Below are positions 1-10,200 of a stretch of 64,000 bases of DNA, one piece after another. Under the pieces are notes generated by a model. The model was given only the letters and a program-made list of their open reading frames with translations. It was not told where the DNA came from and did not search any database. The stretch comes from Flavobacterium johnsoniae (GTDB taxonomy: Bacteria > Bacteroidota > Bacteroidia > Flavobacteriales > Flavobacteriaceae): contig NZ_CP103794.1 in assembly GCF_030388325.1 (NCBI RefSeq), positions 5,084,001-5,148,000 of the forward strand. Direction: 5' to 3'. A program made the position numbers and the translations under genes. Numbering within the stretch: position 1 is the first letter of the stretch; each line of letters opens with the position of its first letter.

Positions 1-1021
1 TAAAATCTGAAAAAGAAACTGGTTTGTCATTGATATCTTTATAAGTAAAATCTAACCCTTTCTGTCCTACACTTTTATGCAACACTTTTTCGTACTCTAA
101 TAAAAATGCTTTACTAGCATCTGAAACCATTAATGGTTTAATACTTGGCGCAATTTTCTCGTATTCTTCGATTTTCATTCTAGAAGTTGCAACGGCATCG
201 CGCAAATAAACATCTTTAAGCGCTGGATCTGTAATATGCGTAATTGCTTCTGTTAAATCTAAACGTTTTGGCGCATCACCAGAATTCATTGTTACATAAA
301 AGAAATAATTTGACATTAGAGAAACGCCATTTTGCAATTTTAATAAATCTGGATCTGTAAACTTTTTATCTGTCTGCCAAGTTTTTATTACGGCAGGACG
401 ATCGTCTTTATCTGGAAATGCAGTTCTTGGCATTCTGAAAAAAGTATAAGTCAATTCTTCAACATCTGTTGCAACGGCCAATTTTAATAATTTATTGAAT
501 GTCGCGTCTTTCGTTTTTATAGATTTAGAAAATTCATCAGCTTTTGCAACTCCTTTGTCAATGAAAGGATAAAATTCTACGTAAGTTACATTTCCGCCTA
601 ATCTCGCAAAAGGTGCAAATTCGTTATAGATTTCATTTGCTTTTTGAACTAAAGCGTTCTGTCCGATATTTTTTCCGCTCAAAACGTAAGAATCTTTACT
701 TATTGCAAGATTGATATCCAATTTTGGCTCTAAATACAAACGAATTAATTGGTTTCTGCTTTTAAATTGTCCATAATCCACATAATAAAAGCCAGCGGCT
801 GAAACTGGTGTCAAAAAGCCAAACTCCCCCAGAGAATTAACTTTTGCGGTAGCCGCAACAACTGGCTTTCCTTCTTCAACATTGTAAAGCGTGATTTCTT
901 TTGTTTTTAAATCTGGAATCGCAATTGTTCCTTTAATTACTGCATAATCAGACAGATTTACAGCATAACTCATTTGAACCATAATAAAGGTCATAATGAA
1001 ATAAAAAGCATTCTTTTTCAT
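1..1021 (-). CDS. TlpA-like thiol-disulfide protein, C-terminus cut by window edge
   Basis: Reading from the ATG at 1021, the frame stays open to the left edge (about 340 residues). It starts with a signal peptide (MKKNAFYFIMTFIMVQMSYA). A beta-rich region follows that looks like the DUF4369-type N-terminal domain found in Bacteroidota TlpA proteins, then a helical stretch. The last visible residues (GLDFTYKDINDKPVSFSDF) match the usual entry into an AhpC/TSA-TlpA thioredoxin fold, so the catalytic CxxC would lie outside the window. It sits 24 bases after the aspartic protease gene on the same strand, probably as the last part of the SusCD operon. The family is inferred, because the active site is not visible. 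Confidence 0.62.
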   Translation of the reverse strand, partial: MKKNAFYFIMTFIMVQMSYAVNLSDYAVIKGTIAIPDLKTKEITLYNVEEGKPVVAATAKVNSLGEFGFLTPVSAAGFYYVDYGQFKSRNQLIRLYLEPKLDINLAISKDSYVLSGKNIGQNALVQKANEIYNEFAPFARLGGNVTYVEFYPFIDKGVAKADEFSKSIKTKDATFNKLLKLAVATDVEELTYTFFRMPRTAFPDKDDRPAVIKTWQTDKKFTDPDLLKLQNGVSLMSNYFFYVTMNSGDAPKRLDLTEAITHITDPALKDVYLRDAVATSRMKIEEYEKIAPSIKPLMVSDASKAFLLEYEKVLHKSVGQKGLDFTYKDINDKPVSFSDF

Positions 1022-1045
1022 ATTTTTTGTTTTTTGTTGATAGTT

Positions 1046-2518
1046 TTAAATTGAAATTTGCATGGATTGATCGCCCTGCTCGATGATAAAATCTTTGCTT
1101 TCCTTAGATTCTTTCAGCTTTTTAAGATTTTCTGGTTTTAATAAATCTTTGGCTTCGAAATCATTTATCTGAGTCACTTTTGCTCCGGTTTTTATTTTCT
1201 TTAAATCTTCATTTTGCTGATCTATAATTCTTTTTACTATTAAATTTTGGTTGTCATCAAAATCTAAATCCATTCCGCCTAAGTAGAAATAAGGTGTTTT
1301 TTTGAAGTTTTTATTGGGTTCTAAATAAACCGTTTTGTGCAAAAGATCAATCGTAAAATTGAAGCGTTTAATTAAATCGATTCCTAAAGATCCATCGGCG
1401 AAAGCCCAGTTTTTATTGGCTTCGTCATATTCTTGAAGCGCTACGGTTACGTTTGGAAAATTATTTCCGTTAATTGCCACATTCGGAATTGCGCCGCCTA
1501 CGATTTTGGTTTGTTTTCCTAAACTGTAATTCACAGAAGTATATTCTGTTTTGAAGTTTGCTTCCAGATTATTTTTATGATTGAAAGGTCCGTACGCGAT
1601 TAAATCGTAACCTGCACCAGTATCAAAAGTAAAATTGCCTTCGACTGTTTTTTTGTCTTCAAAAGTCAGATTCATTTTTACGACTGGAAGTCCCGATTTA
1701 TAATCAAAAACAAATGGTTTTGCTTTTCCCCAATAATTGAAATTTCCAAAATTGTACAAATCGATTGTCATCGTATCAAAATTGACAGACGTAATGAAAT
1801 TTCGCAACAAGTTTGCGCCAAACAATCCGTCGTAAACACCATGTTTCGGAAAAATGACCAAACCTTGATTTTTTAAAACCTGATCGCCAATATAAATGGT
1901 ATTGTCCGCAGAATACTTTACTTCTTGACTTCCGCCAACCACAGAAGCCGATTTGGTTTTGGTTACCACAACTCCAGCTTTGTAAGCACTATCGGGATTT
2001 AAAGCCATTCCGTCTGCGCCGGTATCAAAAAGCATTAAAAATTCTCTATCGGCTTTATTTAATTTTATTTTAATGGCGATTCCGTTTTCGATAATTTCAA
2101 ACGGAATACTTGCCACTTCTTTTACTGCTGCATGTCTGTCGACTTTGTATAAACCATCAAAAAATGTTACGTACAATATTTTATTCTCCGAATTGAAAAC
2201 AAACTGAGTCGGCTTTTTTTCTTTTCCTTTAAAACAAAAATCAGCCAAAACATAGGTTTCGTTTTTCATTTCCACCTTTTTTCCAATTTGAATAGAATCC
2301 AAAACAGGAAACGCATTGAAAATTCCGTTCAAATAATATTCGTTTGATGAAGCATCTCCAACACCAACAGTAAACTGTGGTGCCAAAAGATTTTTCATGC
2401 TGTTGTAATCTTTATTCTGAAATGCTTTTTCGAAAATTTCAATAGATTTCTGAATGCTATTTTGTGCATTAATCGAACAGCTAAAAATCAATATTGAAAA
2501 CAAGAAGATCTTTTTCAT
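1046..2518 (-). CDS. Exported two-lobed aspartic protease with PDZ-like tail
   Basis: This 490-residue protein has a signal peptide (about 1-19). Residues 20-130 look like a small DUF3887/SnoaL-type domain. Two retropepsin-like lobes follow, each with an Asp-Thr-Gly-Ala motif (FDTGADG with D165, FDTGAG with D299) and a hydrophobic-hydrophobic-Gly element (GLFGANLL near 231, GSLGIDLI near 377). Two DTG motifs in one chain suggest an intramolecular pair, as in pepsin. The last 70 residues resemble a PDZ domain. It lies 5 bases from the thioredoxin gene, so the two are co-transcribed. The likely place of action is the periplasm or cell surface; the substrate is unknown, and peptides brought in by the neighbouring SusCD pair are a guess. 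Confidence 0.8.
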   Translation of the reverse strand: MKKIFLFSILIFSCSINAQNSIQKSIEIFEKAFQNKDYNSMKNLLAPQFTVGVGDASSNEYYLNGIFNAFPVLDSIQIGKKVEMKNETYVLADFCFKGKEKKPTQFVFNSENKILYVTFFDGLYKVDRHAAVKEVASIPFEIIENGIAIKIKLNKADREFLMLFDTGADGMALNPDSAYKAGVVVTKTKSASVVGGSQEVKYSADNTIYIGDQVLKNQGLVIFPKHGVYDGLFGANLLRNFITSVNFDTMTIDLYNFGNFNYWGKAKPFVFDYKSGLPVVKMNLTFEDKKTVEGNFTFDTGAGYDLIAYGPFNHKNNLEANFKTEYTSVNYSLGKQTKIVGGAIPNVAINGNNFPNVTVALQEYDEANKNWAFADGSLGIDLIKRFNFTIDLLHKTVYLEPNKNFKKTPYFYLGGMDLDFDDNQNLIVKRIIDQQNEDLKKIKTGAKVTQINDFEAKDLLKPENLKKLKESKESKDFIIEQGDQSMQISI

Positions 2519-2523
2519 TTCAA

Positions 2524-3393
2524 TTACTTTTGTGAAGCCGACGGATTAACTACCACTTTTTCTACTCCAAAATCTTTCAATAAAATACCAGAATATTTTT
2601 CGAATTCTTCTGGTGTGTAGAGTTCTTTAGAATCATTTACTAATTCTGTAAAACCTTTTAAATCCTTCTTTTTTTCGAACTCTTTTTTCTTGCGTTGCAA
2701 AATGGAAAATACGTGAGTTGTCACATTCCATCTTCCATAGTCTTTCGCAAATTTTTTACTGTTTAAAAGAAAGGCGTCATCGTATTGTTTACCGACTCTT
2801 AAACCTGTAACGATTACAAAAGAAATTTCGTCGGAAGCGTCTTTAGATTTTAAATACGAATCGATTACTTCAAAAGGAACATTTCTTTTTCCGTCTAAAT
2901 AAGCTTGTTTGTAAAAATCTGGATAGTCTTTTTCTTGAATTTCTGGGCTGTACTTTTTGAAATTCCCTTTTTTAGCCGATTCTTTAGCGTTTTGAAGCAA
3001 GGCTGTAAATTGCTCTACGTTATGAAAACCGCCAGCAATATCAATTATTTTTCCATCGGCATTCATCAACAAAAAAGTTGGAAAACCAGTTACGCCATAT
3101 TTCATGCACAACTTTTTACCAATTTCTTCTTTCAAAATATCCGATTTGAAAGTGACAAAATCAGCATTTAAAAGAGCCGCTACTTTTGGATCTGGAAATA
3201 CTTCTTTGTCCATTTGTGCGCAAGGCATACAACCTGTGAAATACAAATCGACAAAGATTAATTTTTTCTCCGTTTGAGCTTGTTTTTTGGCTTGTTTCCA
3301 GCTTTCTTCTGTAGATTGTGTCTGTGCTTTTAAGGCAAAAGAATGACAGGCAAGCAGCAAAACTGCGCTTGCGATTTTAAAAAATCGTTTCAT
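2524..3393 (-). CDS. Exported thioredoxin-family protein
   Basis: The product is 289 residues with a signal peptide (cleavage near 24). The thioredoxin fold spans about 30-135 and has a CMPC active site at C55-C58 (YFTGCMPCAQ) and the cis-proline region GVTGFPTFLL. The C-terminal half is helical and unassigned. CxPC with an acidic following helix is typical of the DUF255/thioredoxin_7-like proteins of Bacteroidota. The likely role is a periplasmic disulfide reductase or isomerase. It is flanked by the aspartic protease downstream and the PKD-like lipoprotein upstream. A 10-bp hairpin at 3413-3440 separates it from the latter, so its expression may be tuned separately. Confidence 0.82.
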   Translation of the reverse strand: MKRFFKIASAVLLLACHSFALKAQTQSTEESWKQAKKQAQTEKKLIFVDLYFTGCMPCAQMDKEVFPDPKVAALLNADFVTFKSDILKEEIGKKLCMKYGVTGFPTFLLMNADGKIIDIAGGFHNVEQFTALLQNAKESAKKGNFKKYSPEIQEKDYPDFYKQAYLDGKRNVPFEVIDSYLKSKDASDEISFVIVTGLRVGKQYDDAFLLNSKKFAKDYGRWNVTTHVFSILQRKKKEFEKKKDLKGFTELVNDSKELYTPEEFEKYSGILLKDFGVEKVVVNPSASQK

Positions 3394-3412
3394 AAAATGT
3401 GGGTTTTAGAAG

Positions 3413-3440
3413 CCGAATGAAGCTGTTGCACTTCATTCGG
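3413..3440 (-). terminator. Intercistronic hairpin between lipoprotein and thioredoxin genes
   Basis: Perfect 10-bp arms (CCGAATGAAG / CTTCATTCGG) with an 8-base loop lie in the 70-base gap. There is no clear U-tract on the minus strand, so partial termination or RNA processing is more likely than full termination. Confidence 0.5.
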
Positions 3441-3463
3441 ATTTATATATTTTAGGTTTTTAA

Positions 3464-4936
3464 TTATCTCGCACGGTAAGCAACATCAACAATTTTGCAT
3501 AAACCTGAGTAGCTATAGTCAAGAACCAAATCTCCATTTACAGGCGGAACTGTAAATAATTCTAATTTGCCCGTTGTACCATAACTTCCGACGATTAATT
3601 TTTTATTGTATAATTTATTTGCTCTTCCATTACAATCTAAATAAGTGATTACTTCATTGCCTTTGTCTAGCATTAATTTTGCAGATTGAGTTCCGTTATC
3701 GTACTCGTATAATTTTCCTCCAACTGCATAAAATAAATATCCAGAATCTGGACTTACCGCGAATTTTGTGGCTTTATCAAAATCTGGTGCGTTTAATATT
3801 TCTCTGTAATACGTTTGCGCTAAGGCTTTATTGAATCGAAGCAAATGAAATTTACCTGTTGTAACATTCTTTAGAACCGCAAAATTTTCAAAAGAATTAT
3901 ACGAAGATGTGGTCATGTAAACCAAATCGCAATTGGTATTATTCCAATCCAAAACAGTTGTAGAACCAACAACTGGTGGCATTATAGAACAGTTTCCTTT
4001 TACGACATTCATACGCACAAAACGACGCAAATCTTTATCAAATAAAACTGGAGGACTAGAATATCCCTGATTATCCGCTATAAAGGGCGCAGCATTAAAC
4101 GGTTTTGTTTCTGTATCTAAAATATTATTAGGCAAACCATATCTCACTTGTTGAACTTTTACATAACTGTAAACATTTCCATTGCTGTAGATAAGATTTT
4201 CTCCTGCTCCCGCCGATTTCATAAAATCGACCCCAAAATTGGTATCAAAAGCACCGCCTACACTTTCGTAAGCTATATTTTGAGATTGTGTCCAAGCAAA
4301 AGAATCTGGTTCTAATCGAGAGGTTCCGCTTTCTGAAGCTGTAACGTAAATTCCGTAAGCTGTAGAAGTCGCAGTCGCATTTCCAAAACATTCTACATCG
4401 ACTGCTTTTCCGCTTAGTTTTAGAGCTGAGCCAGCCGCATCTAAAACATCATTAATAACACGAGTAGTACCATTCGGAATTATAGAAACCATATCTAATC
4501 TCGCTTTTCCATCAACATCTCCGACTACAAGCCAGCCTTCATAAATAGCTGAAACAACATTGAGTGTAAAATAGTTCTGCTGCCAAGTAACTCCCGTATC
4601 TTTATCTGTAATTAAATAGTAAACCAGGTATTTTCCAGGCGCTAATTTTACTAAGTCATCAAAATCTCTTTTGGTACTTATAACATTTCTAGCAGTCTTT
4701 ATTGCTACCCATTCAAATGTATAACGATCAGGATTGGTTCCGTCATCTTTCGTAAACTTCAAAGTTGGAGCTAACTTAAAACGTTCTCCTGTATATACCG
4801 TATATTCTTTATCTATGCCCGTTACATTTACGGTGTTGATATCGGTATAATTATAATTGCCTTCATCGCTGACACAACTGTTTGCTAAAATCATTAGAAA
4901 CAGTAAAGCGATTTTTATTTGTATCTTTTTAATCAT
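3464..4936 (-). CDS. PKD-like surface lipoprotein of a SusCD locus
   Basis: This 490-residue lipoprotein has a lipobox ending LANSC (Cys21). An N-terminal Ig/PKD-like region covers about 30-125 (YTVYTGERFKLAPTL, then the strand FEWVAI). The rest is a long beta-rich region, possibly propeller-like, with repeated short strands. It belongs to the family usually annotated as PKD-like family lipoprotein, found with DUF4843 and SusD genes. It is probably anchored on the outer surface as an accessory binding protein of the SusCD transporter. Its gene lies 35 bases after the DUF4843 gene. The ligand cannot be read from sequence. Confidence 0.75.
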   Translation of the reverse strand: MIKKIQIKIALLFLMILANSCVSDEGNYNYTDINTVNVTGIDKEYTVYTGERFKLAPTLKFTKDDGTNPDRYTFEWVAIKTARNVISTKRDFDDLVKLAPGKYLVYYLITDKDTGVTWQQNYFTLNVVSAIYEGWLVVGDVDGKARLDMVSIIPNGTTRVINDVLDAAGSALKLSGKAVDVECFGNATATSTAYGIYVTASESGTSRLEPDSFAWTQSQNIAYESVGGAFDTNFGVDFMKSAGAGENLIYSNGNVYSYVKVQQVRYGLPNNILDTETKPFNAAPFIADNQGYSSPPVLFDKDLRRFVRMNVVKGNCSIMPPVVGSTTVLDWNNTNCDLVYMTTSSYNSFENFAVLKNVTTGKFHLLRFNKALAQTYYREILNAPDFDKATKFAVSPDSGYLFYAVGGKLYEYDNGTQSAKLMLDKGNEVITYLDCNGRANKLYNKKLIVGSYGTTGKLELFTVPPVNGDLVLDYSYSGLCKIVDVAYRAR

Positions 4937-4971
4937 TTTTATATGTTTTGATATGAAATGAATTGGATAAT

Positions 4972-5742
4972 TTATGGAAGGAACATTTCTGTACCATCTT
5001 CTTCGTAAATAGTATTTCCAGATTTCTTCTGATCGGCCAAATAACGTTTCATGAAATTCTGGTAATACGTCACATCAGGAACTGTTAATCCTGCAGAACC
5101 GAGTTTTTGTGCAAACATTTCAGGCTGCAAGTCCATAAGCTCGCACATTAAAAAGAATTTTTTAGGTGTAAAAACTCCCAAATAAGCGGCAAACCATCCT
5201 GGAGGTTGTGATAATTTATCATCGAAAGTTATCTTACAACGAATAAAACTTATGGTTTTCTTGGTAATAGAATTCACTATTTTGTTTTGCATTTTTGTTG
5301 TAAACCATTCATTCTCTTCAAGATTTAAAACCAATGTATATTGTTTGGTTTTCATATCTGGAGTTCTAAAAAAGACAACATCTACTGTATCTACTCGATG
5401 TCCAGCATGAAGATAAATTTCTTTAGGTAATTGAAAATGAGTCCCTTCAATTGCTGTACTTGATGGATCAATAGTAAGTTTAACTTTTCTATCCACATCG
5501 CTTAGTTTTCCTTGAACTCTAATAGGAATTCTGAAAAGTCTAGCCGTAATAGTTGGCTTGTCTAAACCGAAACTAAATCCAGTGCTGTCGCGCACAGGTT
5601 CACTAATTCCGTTCGGAGCATATAAAGCGTTAGAAAAATAAATATTATCGGTGTCTTCGTAAGTTGCGATTTCTTCTCTCTCGCAAGATGTAAATCCTAA
5701 AAAAGAAACGAAGATTATACTTAAAATCAATATCTTATTCAT
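4972..5742 (-). CDS. DUF4843 lipoprotein
   Basis: The product is 256 residues with a lipobox ending GFTSC (Cys20). The body is beta-rich, with the features I associate with DUF4843: an early IYFSNALY segment, then strands around TARLFRIPIRVQGK. The order SusC-SusD-DUF4843-PKD-like is a recurrent arrangement in Bacteroidota. It lies 15 bases after susD and 35 bases before the PKD-like gene, so it is part of the same transcript. The probable role is a surface accessory lipoprotein of the transporter; its exact function is unknown. Confidence 0.77.
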   Translation of the reverse strand: MNKILILSIIFVSFLGFTSCEREEIATYEDTDNIYFSNALYAPNGISEPVRDSTGFSFGLDKPTITARLFRIPIRVQGKLSDVDRKVKLTIDPSSTAIEGTHFQLPKEIYLHAGHRVDTVDVVFFRTPDMKTKQYTLVLNLEENEWFTTKMQNKIVNSITKKTISFIRCKITFDDKLSQPPGWFAAYLGVFTPKKFFLMCELMDLQPEMFAQKLGSAGLTVPDVTYYQNFMKRYLADQKKSGNTIYEEDGTEMFLP

Positions 5743-5757
5743 ATTTAATCTTTTAAA

Positions 5758-7203
5758 TTATTGATAATTAATTTCAGAATCTGGAAGTGGCACCACATAT
5801 TGAACAGCACTCATTGTCAAGTTTCCTGATGCAGCCGAACCATTTGGAATAGTGGTAGAATTGATTCTTTTGTAATAGAAAAACAACTGCCCTTCTCCGA
5901 TAAATTCTTTTCTGTATTCTTTTGTAACCTCAGTTGCTAAAACTGCTGTTGCGGCTAAATTGGTAAGACCTCTATTAAAACGAAGCGTATTTAAGTACGA
6001 AATTCCAGTTGCCGGAACAGTTGAAGTTTCGGCTGCGATTAAATACATTTCCGAAAGCTTAAACATCGGAATCTGTAGACGAAACAGTTTAGTTTTGTCG
6101 TTAACATCTTCATATTTAAAGAATGTTTTTTGGGTTTTTCCTCCTACAATTGGAATTTTCCAACTTGGAAGACTTCTGTAATCGTTATCATTCGATTCAA
6201 AAACAGCATTGATTCTTGTCAATAATGGAGAATATATTTTACTATCTGCCAAACTAGAATCGAACAAATCTTTTTGTTTGGTGTATAAAGTATAATCGCT
6301 TAATGCAAAGAAATTTTCTGAAGAAAAAATACGGTCAGGATCTGCCGAATTCGTTGCATCTAAAAAAGTTGTCCAAGGAAAAAGCGTATTCGATTTTGTA
6401 AAATTTATTACTTCATTTGCTACAACCGAAGCAGCAGTTTTATTATCAGAATACAAAAGAACACGTGCCTTTAAACATTTTACAGCCAAATAATTCATTC
6501 TATTTCCTCTGTTTGCAGCATAATACGGATTACCTCCAAAAGCTCCTGAAGTTGCATATTTTCCATTAGTCAAAACAGGGTCATTTGCTAGCAGAACTAA
6601 CGCCTGATCCAAATCGGCAAGTATTTTTGTAATTACATCTTTAGCCGGAAGAATCGGATTATTGGTTGGCGCATATTTATCATAATAAGGTATTCCTGGA
6701 TCAGCAGGAGCTACTTTATAGATTGGCCCATAAAGACGTAGCATATCAAAATGAAGCATAGCGCGAATTGCAATTGCTTCTCCTTTTAACAAATCGGCTT
6801 TGTCGCTCGAAATTACCCCAGCGTGTTCATCTATACTTTCTAGAAATTTATTAGCTGATAAAATTGTTGTAAAAGCCGTTTCCCAAATACCTGTAAAAGT
6901 TTCTTTAGGCGTTTTTTCTGCATAAGCATATGTCGTCATTGTATATTTTGAATGACTTGAATTCATATTATACTGCTGTGCCAAAATCTCAACTGCGTCC
7001 ATTGTTAGCTGTTTTCCATAAAGATTATTAGCCGCCAATTGCAGATAAAGTCCGTTATGCACATTCTGAACTCCTGCCTCCGAATTATACAATTGCGATT
7101 CTAAGATTTTATCCTGAGGTACCACATCTAGAAAATCACTACAGCCCACAACTGAAAGAGATACTAGAAAAAGGAATGAAATTTTATATAAATACTTTTT
7201 CAT
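5758..7203 (-). CDS. RagB/SusD family nutrient-uptake lipoprotein
   Basis: This 481-residue SusD-like protein has a lipobox ending VVGC (Cys21) followed by SDFLDVVPQDK, the classic SusD start. The N-terminal half carries the TPR-like helices (YNSEAGVQNVHNGLYLQL; GEAIAIRAMLHFDMLRLYG). The C-terminal part has the RKEFIGEGQLFFYYKR motif typical of the family. It forms the lid over the SusC barrel at the cell surface and captures ligand. The gene follows susC by 5 bases. Sequence does not reveal whether the ligand is glycan or peptide; RagB-type members bind peptides. Confidence 0.93.
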   Translation of the reverse strand: MKKYLYKISFLFLVSLSVVGCSDFLDVVPQDKILESQLYNSEAGVQNVHNGLYLQLAANNLYGKQLTMDAVEILAQQYNMNSSHSKYTMTTYAYAEKTPKETFTGIWETAFTTILSANKFLESIDEHAGVISSDKADLLKGEAIAIRAMLHFDMLRLYGPIYKVAPADPGIPYYDKYAPTNNPILPAKDVITKILADLDQALVLLANDPVLTNGKYATSGAFGGNPYYAANRGNRMNYLAVKCLKARVLLYSDNKTAASVVANEVINFTKSNTLFPWTTFLDATNSADPDRIFSSENFFALSDYTLYTKQKDLFDSSLADSKIYSPLLTRINAVFESNDNDYRSLPSWKIPIVGGKTQKTFFKYEDVNDKTKLFRLQIPMFKLSEMYLIAAETSTVPATGISYLNTLRFNRGLTNLAATAVLATEVTKEYRKEFIGEGQLFFYYKRINSTTIPNGSAASGNLTMSAVQYVVPLPDSEINYQ

Positions 7204-7208
7204 ACTAA

Positions 7209-10200
7209 TTAAAATGATAAGTTTAAATTAAGTGAGTAGATTCTTGAAAAAGGATAATCAATACCTCGTTCTGCTTTGATCGTAGATACTTGGAAAAATT
7301 CGTTTGCAATTGCATTAAATCCTAAACCTGTTAATCCAGCTCTTTTTAGCCAAGCTCTATCGGTTACTCGATATCCTAAACGAATAGATTCTCCTGCGAT
7401 ATAATCGTCTTTTTGAATAAAACGAGAAGATATTGGAGTCGAATTTGTTAAACCAATAGCTTTAAATTGTGCTATTTGACCTGGTGTTGTCCATCGATCT
7501 GTAAAAGCTCTAGCGTCTTGATTATCAAAAATATTGTCTTTCGAAATATTTTCAACTTTGTTGTATAAAGCACTGTTAAATCTTTCTGCACCAAAGCTAT
7601 ATCTTACAAATAATCCGAAACTAAAACCTTTGTAGGTTACGTTTGTAGAAACAACTCCAGTGGCAATTTCTCTTGAATTCCCCATTACAACCTCGTCACT
7701 TTTATCTAATGTGAAAGTCGATTGTCCATTTTTCTTCAAGAAAACTTCTCTTCCCGTTGCAGGGTCAATTCCTAGAGAAGGAACGGCCCAAAGATCGTTG
7801 CTGCTTGCACCGTCATAATAACGGGTAAGACTTGATGTTTTTTGAGCTGCCTCGTTTAAAGAAGATAATGCATTATTGAAACCGCCTAATTTATTATCTC
7901 CTGAAGCTCCCATTATACCAACTCCCCAGATAAAATTCTTTTGAAGATCGTAGATAAAGTTGTAGTTCAATTTCCATTCTACGCCTTCTGTAGTTAAATA
8001 ACCAACATTTAACGGATACGCATTTACACCTGTAGAAGCCGCTAAATCGATAGCAACAATTTGTGGAGAAGTTTTACGTCTGTATGCTCCTAATGTTGCG
8101 GTTAATCTATTTCTGAACATCGCCAAATCTAATCCAACCGATAAATCTTTAGTTCTTTGTGCTTCTAAATTCGGGTTTGCTAATTGAGAAACAGCCAATC
8201 CTGGGCCAAAAACATTCGTATTAATATTATAAGAGTAAACATCGAAAGAGGCAAAACCTACTAGATTTTGGTTTCCTGTCTGCCCAATATTTCCACGAAG
8301 CTTTAAAATATTAACAATGTTTTCGTTCATTTTAAATTCATTGTTAATGTTCCATCCAAAACCTACGCCCCAATATGGAGAATATTTTTTGTTGGTTCCA
8401 AAGTTCGTTGCTCCCGAAATGGTATGGGTAAAATCGAACAGATATTTTCTGTCATAAGCGTAGTTAATCTGATTGGTTAAATCTACGCTTCGAACTAATT
8501 GCGTATAAACTCTAGGTTTTCCGTTTGGCTGGTATCCAAAAGCAAATGCTGGGTTTCCTTCAACACCTAATGGAAATCCTCTTAAAGTAGTTCCAAAAGC
8601 ATTATTTTGAGTTTCTAATGCCGAAGCTCTAACCGTATAATTGAAAGAATGCACATCTCTAAAAACATTAGAATAGGTTGCGCCAAGATTAGCATTCCAT
8701 TTATCAGTAATTGCCTCATTTCTATAATATGAACCTTTTTCAGTTGCAATGTCCGTAATATATCTGGTGTCGTCTGGTGATATAAAAACAGTTGCAATTG
8801 TACTGTTTCTAGATACTGATATTGCTCCAGTTGTTTTAAGATGCGCATTTACATCATAATTAATAGCAAAGTTATTGGTGAAATTGAAAATATTTGATTT
8901 GTTATAACTTCCCAAGAAAACATTGTACAACGGGTTTGGAGCCTGATTTACCACTATATTTTTATCTTCCAACGGCAATGAAGAACCATCCAAATAGCGG
9001 GTTATAACTCCATATTCATTATGCTTCGGGTAATACGGACTTACTTTTGCCCAAGTTTCGAAAGAACCATAAGGCGATTCTTGATTATCTCCCCCCGAAA
9101 CAAAAGTCTGGTTGTTAATATTCCATTTATCTTTTCGGTAAGTTAGTGAAGTATTATATCCCCAAGTATTATGTTCTGTTCCTTTCATAGTACCTGTGAC
9201 CTTTTTATAATTTCCAGCGATATTGAATCTAAATTCGTCACTTCCGCCGCCAAAATTCAAACTATGCCCAGAGGTAATTCCCATTTGGATTGGTTCATTT
9301 AACCAATACGTATTTACACCACTGCGAACCGCTGCCAAACGTCTTTGATATTCTTTTTGAACTTTAAAATCGTACTCAGAAGCAGGATTTGTTGTAGTAT
9401 AAACTCCAGAAAGTCTTTCGAATTCTAGTTTTTGCTCGGAATTCATTAAATTATAAACACTTAAATCTGCCAATTCGTAAGAAGAATTATAAACATAAGA
9501 GAATTGTAATTTCCCCGGAATTGGTTTAGTGGTTTCGATTACTACAACTCCATTTGCAGAGCGAGAACCATATAATGCAGTTGAAGCTGCGTCTTTCAAC
9601 AAAGTAATACTTGCAATTCTATTAATATCTAAATCGACAACTTGCTGCAAAGTCGTTGGAAATCCGTCTAGAATAAATAACGGCTGATTCGGATCGTCTT
9701 TAAACTGGCTATCAACCTGATTTGCTGTTAAGCTCGTCTGTCCTCTCACCTCAATTGTTGGCAGAATATTTGGGTTAGAACCTACTAAATTATTATTAAC
9801 CACAATAAAAGAAGGATCTAATGATTTTAAAGCCTGAACAGCATTTTGCGTAGAAATCTGTCTTAGCTCTTCGCCTTTAAAAACCGTTACTGCTCCAGTA
9901 ATCAATTCTTTTTTACGAACTGTAACCCCCGTATTTACAACAACTCCTTCAAGCTGTTTGGTTTCTTGTATTAAAGTAACATTTATTACTTTTCTTTTGT
10001 TTACTTCAACAATCTGTGCTTTATGTCCAATGTAAGTAAACAAAACTTGACCGTCTTCTGGTGCGCTAATTGTATATTTCCCATCAAAATCGGTTTGTAC
10101 CGCTGCATTGGTTCCTCGCACTTTTATGTTAACGCCAGGAAGCGGCTCTTTGGCTTCGTTGGTTACAGTACCTTTAATTTCAATAATTTTAGATTGTAAA